The notes beneath the pieces were generated by a model. The model saw nothing but the letters and a program-made list of their open reading frames with translations, ran no database searches and was not told the origin of the DNA. A program made the translations under genes and the position numbers. 9,335 nt of DNA from Bacteroidota bacterium (lineage in GTDB: Bacteria; Bacteroidota; Bacteroidia; Bacteroidales; UBA1715), in contig JAJUFK010000083.1 in the NCBI GenBank assembly GCA_029266015.1, positions 1-9,335 on the forward strand, written 5' to 3'. Below are positions 1 through 6,489 of the stretch, piece after piece (positions within the stretch are counted from its first letter, which is position 1; each line of letters begins with the position of its first letter).

Positions 1-303
1 ATTTTGCTCTACATCTTCACTTATTCCACTTATAGTATTGTCTGAAATTGATAATGAATCTTCGGGGTCATTCACAAATACTTCAAAATGTTTTCCATTA
101 TATCTATTTAAACCGGCATGGGTTCCAATCCATAAATAGCCTTTAGTATCTTGAAAAATACAACTTACATTATTTTGTGATAGTCCGTCGGCAATAGAAA
201 AATATGAAAAATGCGGTTTTGCATTATGTATTGTTTGTGAAGTTACTATTTGTGGAATAAAAACACAAACTAGTAGTCCAATATTTTGTAATAATTTTCT
301 CAT
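1..303 (-). CDS. Reg_prop beta-propeller sensor protein, 5' end only (probable hybrid two-component or related periplasmic sensor)
   Basis: This is the first 101 codons of a gene that begins with ATG at 303-301 and runs off the left edge with no stop. Residues 1-23 form a signal peptide (positively charged MRK, then a hydrophobic run ending near VTSQ), so the protein is exported. Residues 39-46 read DGLSQNNV and residues 51-70 carry the signature QD..G.LWIGT..GLNRY.G, the hallmark first blade of the Reg_prop (two-component regulator propeller) repeat. In Bacteroidota such N-termini usually belong to very large proteins with two seven-bladed propellers, a Y_Y_Y domain, one membrane segment and a cytoplasmic output, commonly a hybrid histidine kinase; some have other outputs. 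The output domain lies outside the window, so the kinase role is inference. It is transcribed divergently from the secreted protein at 493. I found no convincing promoter for it in the 304-492 gap. Confidence 0.88.
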   Translation of the reverse strand, partial: MRKLLQNIGLLVCVFIPQIVTSQTIHNAKPHFSYFSIADGLSQNNVSCIFQDTKGYLWIGTHAGLNRYNGKHFEVFVNDPEDSLSISDNTISGISEDVEQN

Positions 304-435
304 CTATATATTCAATATGGCTAAAATATATAAAAAAATTGATATATTAAATGAAGTGTAAACTTTTTTTTAACGTCAATGTGTTTATAGTAAAAAAAGT
401 ATTCTATAAATGGTTTATTTTTTTATTTTAAAATA

Positions 436-467
436 TTTGTGTTCAATGTATTATTGTTTTACTTTTA
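436..467 (+). promoter_or_regulatory. Candidate Bacteroidota-type promoter for the secreted propeller protein
   Basis: A TTTG at 436-439 is followed after exactly 20 bases by TACTTTTA at 460-467. This matches the Bacteroidota -33/-7 consensus (TTTG and TAnnTTTG) except for the final G. The expected start of transcription is near 473-475, leaving a leader of about 20 bases before the ATG at 493, much like the leader predicted for rel. The surroundings are very T-rich, so a chance match is possible. The rest of the 304-492 gap shows only AT-rich sequence. Confidence 0.45.
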
Positions 468-492
468 CACAGACTTTTAAAACCTATGCTTT

Positions 493-3042
493 ATGAAAAA
501 AATATGTGTTTTTATAGCAGTATGTGTTTCACTTTTTGTGCATGCTCAAACTCAATATCTATCATCGTCAGATGTTTTGCATCCAGTATATCAAAATAAA
601 GTTACTGTAGATTCATATCATTCTCAAATGTCTGAATCGGTAACATATGCAGAAAATTCTTGTTATACAATCAGTTCAGGATCTTCAAAAATTGCTATTG
701 GACAAGTATCGTATACTAAGCGTTCCGAATATAATTCGGCCTTAGTATTATGGAATACAAAAACGGGAACTATTCGTGCCATATCTGAATTAGGTGATGC
801 AACAAACAATATAACTGTTCGTGAAAATTTCTTATTGCCTAGCGGTAAAATTTTTATTTTTTCACAATTATATATAACCGAGTCGGGGTCTCTTATGCTA
901 GGTAATCAAAATTTTAGTTATAGAACCGATACTTTGCCAAGTTATATGTCGGCACAGTTTAATATAGCAACTAAACAATGGGAGCAAGTACATTTTTATT
1001 ATGTAGGAAGGAAAAATAATGATAATTATATAAGTGAAGTTAAACATGTACTATCGGCAACCGGTGATATATATATGTGTGGTTCTTATAGTGCCCCATA
1101 TATTATAATAGATTCTGATACAATTGTAAAAAGAGTTGCAACTTCGCATCCGTTTTTTGTGTGTAAACTTAATGCAAGTTTTCAAAAACAATGGGTTAAA
1201 CAAGCTGTATCTATAGGTGGAAATAATTATGTGAGTAATGTAATGTATGGGTTAGATGCTCAAAATAATATGTATATAGGTGGAACATTAGGGTATGTAA
1301 CAGGAGCGGTATCAGTAGATGGTGTAATTGTAAAAAATGATACTATTTTAGATGAATATGATTATACATATACAGATTTGTTTTTATATAAAATAGATGC
1401 TCAAGGTACGGTACAATTAGGTAAAACATTTTTATTCAGAGGTACTGAACAATTGGCAGATATGAAAGTATTGTCTGACGGTAGTTTGTATATGGTTGGT
1501 GATTATTCCGGTGAATTTAAGGCTATGCCATATGGTGATTTTCCGGGTGCAAGTGCAACTTTATATTATAACACATTTATCATGCGTGTGAATGGTTCAA
1601 ATGGTTCTATTATATGGGGGCAGCCAATAGTTGCTGATGTATATTATCAAGAACGATTTAGAACCATTCGTGTAGATGCCGATGAAAATGTATATGTTGC
1701 TTCACGATTTAGAAATCCTCAAGTAGTATTTATGGGTAATACATATTATAAAAGAACCGATAATGCATATGCAACTCAAATTTTATTTGCAAAAATTAAT
1801 AAAGATGGTGTAAAACAATGGGCAAATGTTTTAGGTGCCACTACCTCATTCCCTGAAGTTATACAACATCAATCTATTGGCTATTGGTCAATTCAAGATA
1901 CTACTATGATTCTTTCAATTCCATATATGAATTACGGTACCAATAAAAATGTTGAGTGGGGTGATGCATTAGTCCCTACTGTTTCTGTTCAGGGAACCAT
2001 GTTTGATAATGTATTGCTGCTTTCTGCAAATACCGGAAATGTGTATAAATTTTTTAATAGAGGATATGAATCGCTTATACAAATTGATTCAATTTCATAT
2101 TTTGGCGTTCGCAATGAATTTGAATATTTTGAAGTTCATAAAATAACCTCAAAAACAAATTCAATACAAGGTAGTGTGTATGTAAATGGTGCTCCATATA
2201 CAAATAGTATATATACGTATTTAGAATTAATTAGTGTAATGCCCGGAGAAACAGGAACAATTAAACAATGGGCTACATTAAATCAATCGGGAGAGTTTTC
2301 GTTTGATAATGTGCCCTATGGCGGTGAATATATAATTTCTATTGCTCCTAATGATTCAACTATTATGTGTGGATATTATTCAAAATTAGGATATGCATTA
2401 TGGAATCAGGCAGATACTGTTCGTTCAGAAGAACAAAATGATAATTTGATTCTAACGTTACAAAAAATTACATATCCTACCGGAACGGCAATAATACGAG
2501 GTACGCTTGTAATAGAGGCGTTGCCAAATCAATCTATTGCAAGTATAGATAATGTGCAGGTGATATTACGTACACAACAAAAATCAACCAATATTGTTGC
2601 ATTTACACGAGCATATTATGATTATTTTGGTATGACACAAACATACACATATGAATTTAAAAATATACCAAAAGGTGAATATGAAATAGAAGTGTTGTAT
2701 CCGTTTGCAACTTCAAGTGAAACTATATCTGTAAGTATTACACAAGATAATCAGGTTATAGAAGATCAAGATTTTAGAATTGTAAATAATACAGTGTTAA
2801 AACGATTTGGTTCTTTTGTTGAAAATATCACGAATAAAGAAGTTGAGCATATTGTATATTCTCCGCAACATCAAACTATTCAAGTTGCTAATGTATTGTC
2901 AAATGCTAGTGTAAAAGTATATTCAATTCAAGGAAGTATAGTTGCTCAAGGTGTAGGTAATTGTACTATATCATTGGCTCATGTTGCTCAAGGTGTGTAT
3001 ATAGTGCAAGTAGGAAATACAAGCTGTAAAATAGTAAAGTAG
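493..3042 (+). CDS. Secreted beta-propeller (SBBP-like) protein with T9SS C-terminal sorting domain
   Basis: This 849-residue protein starts with a clear signal peptide (MKK, hydrophobic core, likely cleavage after VHA near residue 19). Residues about 60-540 contain recurring strands of the form D..G..Y..G at residues 188 (ATGDIYMCGSY), 254 (DAQNNMYIGG), 327 (SDGSLYMVGDY) and 394 (DADENVYVASRF). Their spacing is 66-73 residues, and each is followed by a K-x-[DN]-x-x-G-x-x-x-W/L strand. This is the pattern of SBBP-type propeller blades. Residues about 557-656 and 664-766 look like two beta-sandwich domains of the carboxypeptidase-regulatory or Cna-B kind (GSVYVNGAP; GEFSFDNVPYGGEYIISI; EFKNIPKGEYEIEV). 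Residues 781-849 form a type-A-like T9SS sorting domain ending in GVYIVQVGNTSCKIVK, so the protein should cross the outer membrane and be released or surface-anchored. No enzyme motif is visible; an adhesive or surface role is only a guess. The start is the only ATG that includes the signal peptide. Confidence 0.9.
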   Translation: MKKICVFIAVCVSLFVHAQTQYLSSSDVLHPVYQNKVTVDSYHSQMSESVTYAENSCYTISSGSSKIAIGQVSYTKRSEYNSALVLWNTKTGTIRAISELGDATNNITVRENFLLPSGKIFIFSQLYITESGSLMLGNQNFSYRTDTLPSYMSAQFNIATKQWEQVHFYYVGRKNNDNYISEVKHVLSATGDIYMCGSYSAPYIIIDSDTIVKRVATSHPFFVCKLNASFQKQWVKQAVSIGGNNYVSNVMYGLDAQNNMYIGGTLGYVTGAVSVDGVIVKNDTILDEYDYTYTDLFLYKIDAQGTVQLGKTFLFRGTEQLADMKVLSDGSLYMVGDYSGEFKAMPYGDFPGASATLYYNTFIMRVNGSNGSIIWGQPIVADVYYQERFRTIRVDADENVYVASRFRNPQVVFMGNTYYKRTDNAYATQILFAKINKDGVKQWANVLGATTSFPEVIQHQSIGYWSIQDTTMILSIPYMNYGTNKNVEWGDALVPTVSVQGTMFDNVLLLSANTGNVYKFFNRGYESLIQIDSISYFGVRNEFEYFEVHKITSKTNSIQGSVYVNGAPYTNSIYTYLELISVMPGETGTIKQWATLNQSGEFSFDNVPYGGEYIISIAPNDSTIMCGYYSKLGYALWNQADTVRSEEQNDNLILTLQKITYPTGTAIIRGTLVIEALPNQSIASIDNVQVILRTQQKSTNIVAFTRAYYDYFGMTQTYTYEFKNIPKGEYEIEVLYPFATSSETISVSITQDNQVIEDQDFRIVNNTVLKRFGSFVENITNKEVEHIVYSPQHQTIQVANVLSNASVKVYSIQGSIVAQGVGNCTISLAHVAQGVYIVQVGNTSCKIVK
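2941..2996 (+). repeat. 14-bp direct repeat inside the sorting-domain coding sequence
   Basis: The 14-mer GTTGCTCAAGGTGT occurs at 2941-2954 and again at 2983-2996. The copies are 42 bases (14 codons) apart and in the same reading frame. Each encodes VAQGV, once in the G-x-(I/V)-V-x-x-G strand and once in the GVYIV strand of the T9SS C-terminal domain. Confidence 0.85.
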
Positions 3043-3048
3043 CAAATA

Positions 3049-5271
3049 CTAATGCTTTTTATAGGTAATAGCATCTTGTTTTAATTCTATTCGAATTACT
3101 TTTTGCATACCTTTAATTTTTTGTAGACGCATCATAAGATTGTTTAAGTGCTCTAAATTACTTATGTATAAATCAAGAGTACCTTCAAATTTATTTTCAC
3201 TTGTGTCTATATGAACTGTTCTTATATTTACATTGAGTTGGTCCGAAATAACTCGTGTAATTTCATTTAATATACCAATTCTATCGTCACCGGCTATTTG
3301 AATACTTACTAAAAAGGCGTTTTCGTTTTTGCTAATCCATTTTATTTTATATGCTTTTTCATGTGTTTGTAATTCTATGGCAATAGGGCATTTTTCATTA
3401 TGAATTACATAATCGTTTTTTACATTAAAAGCCAATACAGGGTCACCGGGTATTGGACGACAACAGTCGGCAATAGAATAGTTTGTTGTGTTGTGAAGTA
3501 CTTTTATATTAGGGGCAATATCTTCATCTAGTATATCATCGTCAGATTTTGATAATCGAAGTTGTAATTTCCAAAATTTTACGATTTTACTTGATCGTTT
3601 TCGAGTAGCATATTCTATAATTTTTGATAAATCTATTTCATTACGACTAATTTTTTCGTATAATTCTTCTTTATCAATTAAACCGTATCCATACAGTAAT
3701 TTGTCAATAGTTGTTGTGTTTTCTTGAATATTGTTGTTTTTAAGTGTATCGTGAAGAATTTTCTGACCACGTAAAATATCTTTTTTACGTTCAAATTTAA
3801 AAACCTGTTGAAGAGCATTTTTGGCTTTAGCTGTAGTTATAAAATTGAGCCATTCTTTTTGCGGTTTTTGTGATTCGGTAGTTAAAATTTCAATTATATC
3901 ACCACTTTGGATTTTATAATCAAGAGCTACGGTTTTTTGTCTATTAATTTTAGCACCAATAGCATGATACCCTATTTGCGTGTGAATTTCAAATGCAAAA
4001 TCAAGAACAGTAGCATTTGTAGGAAGTCGTTTCATTTCTCCTTTGGGGGTAAAGGCAAATAAATCGGTAGCATATAGGTTCAATTTGAATTCATCAAGAA
4101 AAGAGAGAGCATCAACATCGGGGTTTGACAAAGAAGAACGAACTCGTTCCATCCATACTTCAAGTTGGCTCTTTTCAAAGCCGTCAATGTCTTTATATTT
4201 CCAGTGTGCAGCATATCCCCGTTCTGCAATTTCGTCCATACGTTCGGTACGAATTTGTACTTCAACCCAATTGCCATCAGGTCCCATTACTGTAGTATGC
4301 AATGCTTCGTAACCATTATCCTTAGGGGTACTTATCCAGTCGCGAAGTCGTTTAGGGTTTGGGGTATATAGGTCGGTAATAATTGAATACACACTCCAAC
4401 ATTTTGATTTTTCTTCTTCGCGTGGTACATCAAGTAAAATAATTCTTACGGCAAATACATCATATACATTGTCAAATTCTATCCCTTTGGTTTGAATTTT
4501 ACGCCAAATTGATGAAATTGATTTTGAACGACTGGTAATATTAAATTTATATCCGTTTTTATCAAGAGTCATCATTATGGGTATACAAAATCTATTAAGA
4601 TAATGAACCCGTTTTTTTTCGCTTCCTTTTAATTTTTTTGAAATTTCATTATAAATCTTAGGATTTTGGTATTTTAAACATAAATCCTCTAATTCCATTT
4701 TTATATTATAGAAACCAAGTCTATGAGCTAATGGAACAAATAAGTTTTGTGTTTCTTCAGAAATGCGCAATTGTTTTTCAAGTGGCATAGAATCAAGGGT
4801 ACGCATGTTGTGCAGGCGGTCTGCGATTTTGATTAAAATAACTCGCACATCTTCGGCGAGTGTAAAAATCATTTTTTTAAAGTTTTCAGCTTGTCCTGCT
4901 TTTGTTTTTAATACACCTCGAATTTTTGTGAGCCCATCAATTATTTGTGCAATTTTAGGGTCAAACATAGATTCAATGTCTTCCAGTGATAAATCTGTAT
5001 CTTCAACAACATCATGGAGTAATGCACACACTACCGCTTTTGAGCCTAATCCAATCTCGCCTGAAACTATTTTTGCAACTTCAATGGGGTGTAATATATA
5101 TGGTTCACCTGATTTTCTCCTGCTTCCATAGTGTGCTTTGTTTGCTATATCAAATGCTTTACGAACCAGGGCTATGGTTTCATCATTTTTTTTGCATTTT
5201 GGACAACATGCCAAAATCTCATTAAATTGCTTTTCAATATTATCTTTTTCTTCCTGCGAAAACTCTGTCAT
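3049..5271 (-). CDS. rel: Bifunctional (p)ppGpp synthetase/hydrolase, RelA/SpoT family
   Basis: This 740-residue cytoplasmic enzyme makes (p)ppGpp from ATP and GTP/GDP and also hydrolyses it, setting the stringent response. The hydrolase HD domain (about 40-190) keeps every metal and catalytic residue recognisable from the family: H61 in GEPYILHP, H86-D87 and E90-D91 in HDVVED, and D151 and N155 in ADRLHNMRTL. The synthetase domain (about 240-360) keeps the G-loop region SRSKSISSIWRK, D271 in YDVFAVR, the DNGYEALHTTV segment and E337 in VEVQIRT. It is followed by a TGS domain (about 402-463, starting DLFAFTPKGE), a helical region, a Cys-rich zinc-finger-like domain (C603-C604, H624, C628) and a C-terminal ACT domain (about 652-730). 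Length and order are those of a full long RSH protein, so both activities are expected. The N-terminus carries a small cysteine cluster (C22, C23, C26). The gene seems monocistronic, with its own promoter, and ends 6 bases from the stop of the convergent gene. Naming it rel, relA or spoT is a matter of convention. Confidence 0.97.
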   Translation of the reverse strand: MTEFSQEEKDNIEKQFNEILACCPKCKKNDETIALVRKAFDIANKAHYGSRRKSGEPYILHPIEVAKIVSGEIGLGSKAVVCALLHDVVEDTDLSLEDIESMFDPKIAQIIDGLTKIRGVLKTKAGQAENFKKMIFTLAEDVRVILIKIADRLHNMRTLDSMPLEKQLRISEETQNLFVPLAHRLGFYNIKMELEDLCLKYQNPKIYNEISKKLKGSEKKRVHYLNRFCIPIMMTLDKNGYKFNITSRSKSISSIWRKIQTKGIEFDNVYDVFAVRIILLDVPREEEKSKCWSVYSIITDLYTPNPKRLRDWISTPKDNGYEALHTTVMGPDGNWVEVQIRTERMDEIAERGYAAHWKYKDIDGFEKSQLEVWMERVRSSLSNPDVDALSFLDEFKLNLYATDLFAFTPKGEMKRLPTNATVLDFAFEIHTQIGYHAIGAKINRQKTVALDYKIQSGDIIEILTTESQKPQKEWLNFITTAKAKNALQQVFKFERKKDILRGQKILHDTLKNNNIQENTTTIDKLLYGYGLIDKEELYEKISRNEIDLSKIIEYATRKRSSKIVKFWKLQLRLSKSDDDILDEDIAPNIKVLHNTTNYSIADCCRPIPGDPVLAFNVKNDYVIHNEKCPIAIELQTHEKAYKIKWISKNENAFLVSIQIAGDDRIGILNEITRVISDQLNVNIRTVHIDTSENKFEGTLDLYISNLEHLNNLMMRLQKIKGMQKVIRIELKQDAITYKKH

Positions 5272-5295
5272 TCTACCATATGTATTATACGGTTA

Positions 5296-5326
5296 CAAAT
5301 GTAATAAAATGAAACACTAAAACAAA
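5296..5326 (-). promoter_or_regulatory. Promoter of rel, exact Bacteroidota consensus
   Basis: Read on the minus strand, TTTG (5326-5323) is followed after 19 bases by TACATTTG (5303-5296). Both elements match the Bacteroidota consensus TTTG / TAnnTTTG without a mismatch and at the expected distance. Transcription should start around 5290, giving a leader of roughly 19 bases before the ATG at 5271. The leader has no purine-rich Shine-Dalgarno, which is usual in this phylum. Confidence 0.72.
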
Positions 5327-5409
5327 TTAACTGTTACAACATTTTTTTGAAGATTGAAATTATTAATTGATAGACTTGAATAGTATTATTTTTTTGTTTT
5401 GTAATGGTT

Positions 5410-5426
5410 GTTAATAACTAGTTAAT
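5410..5426. repeat. Short palindrome with paired GTTAAT half-sites, possible operator
   Basis: TAACTAGTTA at 5415-5424 is a perfect 10-base palindrome. GTTAAT occurs at 5410-5415 and again at 5421-5426, 11 bases (about one helical turn) apart. The site lies 20 bases upstream of the -33 element of the small-RNA promoter and about 85 bases upstream of the rel -33. Helical-turn spacing would suit a dimeric regulator, but AT-rich DNA produces such patterns by chance. Confidence 0.25.
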
Positions 5427-5445
5427 TATGTTTTTTACTTCAACT

Positions 5446-5477
5446 ATTGTAATTCCAATTTATTCATTATATATTTG
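5446..5477 (+). promoter_or_regulatory. Plus-strand promoter for the candidate small RNA
   Basis: ATTG at 5446-5449 (three of four bases of the -33 element, including the full TTG) is followed after 20 bases by TATATTTG at 5470-5477, an exact match to the -7 consensus TAnnTTTG. The predicted transcription start is near 5483-5485. No gene starts between this promoter and the terminator that ends at 5561, which is why a short non-coding transcript is proposed. Confidence 0.6.
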
Positions 5478-5483
5478 CATTAC

Positions 5484-5561
5484 TGTTACGCTTTATTATT
5501 ATTCCTTTAATGAATGGCGCGGACAAGGGAACTTCCACCTCTCTTTCCGCCCTTTTTTTTT
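5484..5561 (+). ncRNA. Candidate small RNA of about 78 nt
   Basis: The unit is defined by a near-consensus promoter (-7 at 5470-5477) and a strong intrinsic terminator ending at 5561. The 5' half (5484-5515) is AU-rich and looks single-stranded. The 3' half is a 13-pair stem with a 9-base loop (ACUUCCACC, 5531-5539) followed by nine U. The C-rich loop and its flank resemble a seed that could pair with G-rich sequence in target leaders, but no target was identified. It does not resemble SRP RNA, tmRNA, 6S RNA, RNase P RNA, a tRNA or any riboswitch I recognise. The 5' end is a prediction. It could instead be an attenuated leader of the hydrolase operon, although the hydrolase has its own promoter candidate downstream. 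Confidence 0.45.
5516..5561 (+). terminator. Strong intrinsic terminator
   Basis: The left arm is 5516-5530 (GG, C bulge, GCGGA, C bulge, AAGGGA) and the right arm is 5540-5552 (TCTCTTTCCGCCC). Together they form 13 pairs, one of them G-U, with single-base bulges at C5518 and C5524 and a 9-base loop at 5531-5539. Nine T follow at 5553-5561. A GC-rich base directly against the T-run is the classical form. No plus-strand protein gene precedes it: the previous gene is on the other strand. Confidence 0.78.
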
Positions 5562-5589
5562 GAGTATTTTTACTATCTTTTTGTAGGTT

Positions 5590-5620
5590 TTTGTGTTATA
5601 ATGTTGTATATTTATATTTA
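5590..5620 (+). promoter_or_regulatory. Candidate promoter of the hydrolase-kinase pair
   Basis: TTTG at 5590-5593 is followed after 19 bases by TATATTTA at 5613-5620, which differs from TAnnTTTG only at the last base. The expected start near 5626-5628 leaves a leader of about 10-12 bases before the ATG at 5638. An overlapping alternative (TTTG 5580-5583 with TATATTTA 5607-5614) has a less good 23-base spacer. The sequence is low in complexity, so this is tentative. Confidence 0.38.
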
Positions 5621-5637
5621 ATTGCAACCCTGGAGCT

Positions 5638-6465
5638 ATGAATATTTTCACTTTACCATTACAAATTACTATAAATGGAAATTCAATTCGGTATTATCGT
5701 GGGGGTAGTGGGGATTCAATTATTTTTATTCATGGTATTACAACATATTCGTTTATTTGGCGACAAATAGTTCCTTATTTTGTACAATCATATGATGTTA
5801 TATTAATTGATTTGCTGGGGTGTGGTGATTCCGATAAACCATTGAATCAAGATATTTCTTTAAAACAACAAGCTTATATGCTTCATGATTTTTGTAATTT
5901 GCTTGGTATTTCTAAGGTTCATTTAGTGTGTCATGATGTAGGTGGAGGAATAGGGCAAATTTTTGCTGTTAACTTTCCTGCAAATCTTACAAGTCTTACG
6001 TTGCTTAATACTGTTGCTTTTGATTTTTGGCCGGTACAACCAATTATAGCTATGCGAACTCCTATAATTCGTCAAATAGCTATGGCTACGTTAAATTTCG
6101 GAATTTTTGAAATAATCGTAAAACGAGGTTTATACCACAAAGAACGTTGCTCAAAAGAACTTATGGATTTGTATTGGAAACCTATGAAGACGTCTATAGG
6201 GCGTAAGGCATTTTTACAATTCGCTTATAGTTTAAATAATTCCAATTTAACTGAAATTGAGCGAGAAATAGCTGCAATACAAGTTCCGGTACTTATAATT
6301 CGTGGTGATGCCGATGTGTATTTGGTTTCAATTATTTCGGAGAGTTTACATGCTCATATTTCACATAGTACGTATGTTGTAATTCCTACTGCAGGGCATT
6401 TTATTCAAGAAGATGAACCAAAACAAGTAGCAGATTTAATCTTGCAACATATTCAAAAGATATAA
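5638..6465 (+). CDS. Alpha/beta-fold hydrolase with aspartate nucleophile
   Basis: This 275-residue protein has no signal peptide and should be cytoplasmic. The fold is shown by the oxyanion motif HG at 32-33 (IHGITTYSFIWRQ), the strand and turn VILIDLLGCGDSDKP (54-68), the nucleophile elbow CHDVGGG (98-104), a helical cap at about 131-212, the acid D226 in IIRGDADVYL, and the catalytic His H254 in TAGHF. The elbow residue is Asp100 instead of Ser. Epoxide hydrolases and haloalkane or fluoroacetate dehalogenases use Asp here and proceed through a covalent ester. However, the residue after it is Val instead of the Trp common in those families (HDWG), so a halide-binding Trp is missing at that spot and the substrate cannot be named. 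A GGAG at 5632-5635 sits only two bases before the ATG, a weak or unusual ribosome site. The kinase gene follows after 24 bases, suggesting one operon. Confidence 0.9.
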   Translation: MNIFTLPLQITINGNSIRYYRGGSGDSIIFIHGITTYSFIWRQIVPYFVQSYDVILIDLLGCGDSDKPLNQDISLKQQAYMLHDFCNLLGISKVHLVCHDVGGGIGQIFAVNFPANLTSLTLLNTVAFDFWPVQPIIAMRTPIIRQIAMATLNFGIFEIIVKRGLYHKERCSKELMDLYWKPMKTSIGRKAFLQFAYSLNNSNLTEIEREIAAIQVPVLIIRGDADVYLVSIISESLHAHISHSTYVVIPTAGHFIQEDEPKQVADLILQHIQKI

Positions 6466-6489
6466 TATGCATTTTTTTATAGAATAACA

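Larger units (their letters stand above)
5272..5637. other. Intergenic region between rel and the hydrolase gene (366 bases)
   Basis: No protein gene is supported here. Going left to right it holds the rel promoter on the minus strand, an AT-rich spacer with a short palindrome and paired GTTAAT motifs (5410-5426), a plus-strand promoter (5446-5477), a GC-rich hairpin terminator (5516-5561) and a second plus-strand promoter candidate (5590-5620). The block at 5516-5552 is strikingly GC-rich against its surroundings, a common mark of structured RNA in AT-rich genomes. Confidence 0.8.

Noticed and set aside
1213..1290. GGTGGAA occurrences in the secreted-protein gene, complementary to part of the small-RNA loop.
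   Set aside because: They are far inside the coding sequence and are simply Gly-Gly codons; a match of 7 bases is expected by chance.
3037..3095. Weak inverted repeats at the convergent junction (AGCA..TGCT followed by five T; ATGCT..AGCAT) as a possible bidirectional terminator.
   Set aside because: The stems have only 4-5 continuous pairs, AT-rich or mismatched, and long loops; this is not enough to call a terminator.
4043..5320. Open frames of 60-122 codons overlapping rel, mostly on the opposite strand.
   Set aside because: They are shadows of the strongly conserved rel reading frame, with no sensible protein features.
5510..5563. A 17-codon ORF (start ATG 5510, stop TGA 5561-5563) running exactly through the terminator hairpin, and a 35-codon ORF in another frame (5514-5621) with a hydrophobic tail.
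   Set aside because: Both owe their composition to the hairpin and the T-run (poly-Phe). Neither has a ribosome site or recognisable homology, and the intrinsic terminator would cut the transcript before the longer one ends. A toxin-like membrane peptide was considered, but nothing beyond the T-rich translation supports it.
6467..6487. Six-codon ATG frame between the hydrolase stop and the kinase start, as a possible translational coupler.
   Set aside because: Very short, common by chance in AT-rich DNA, and without ribosome-binding evidence.
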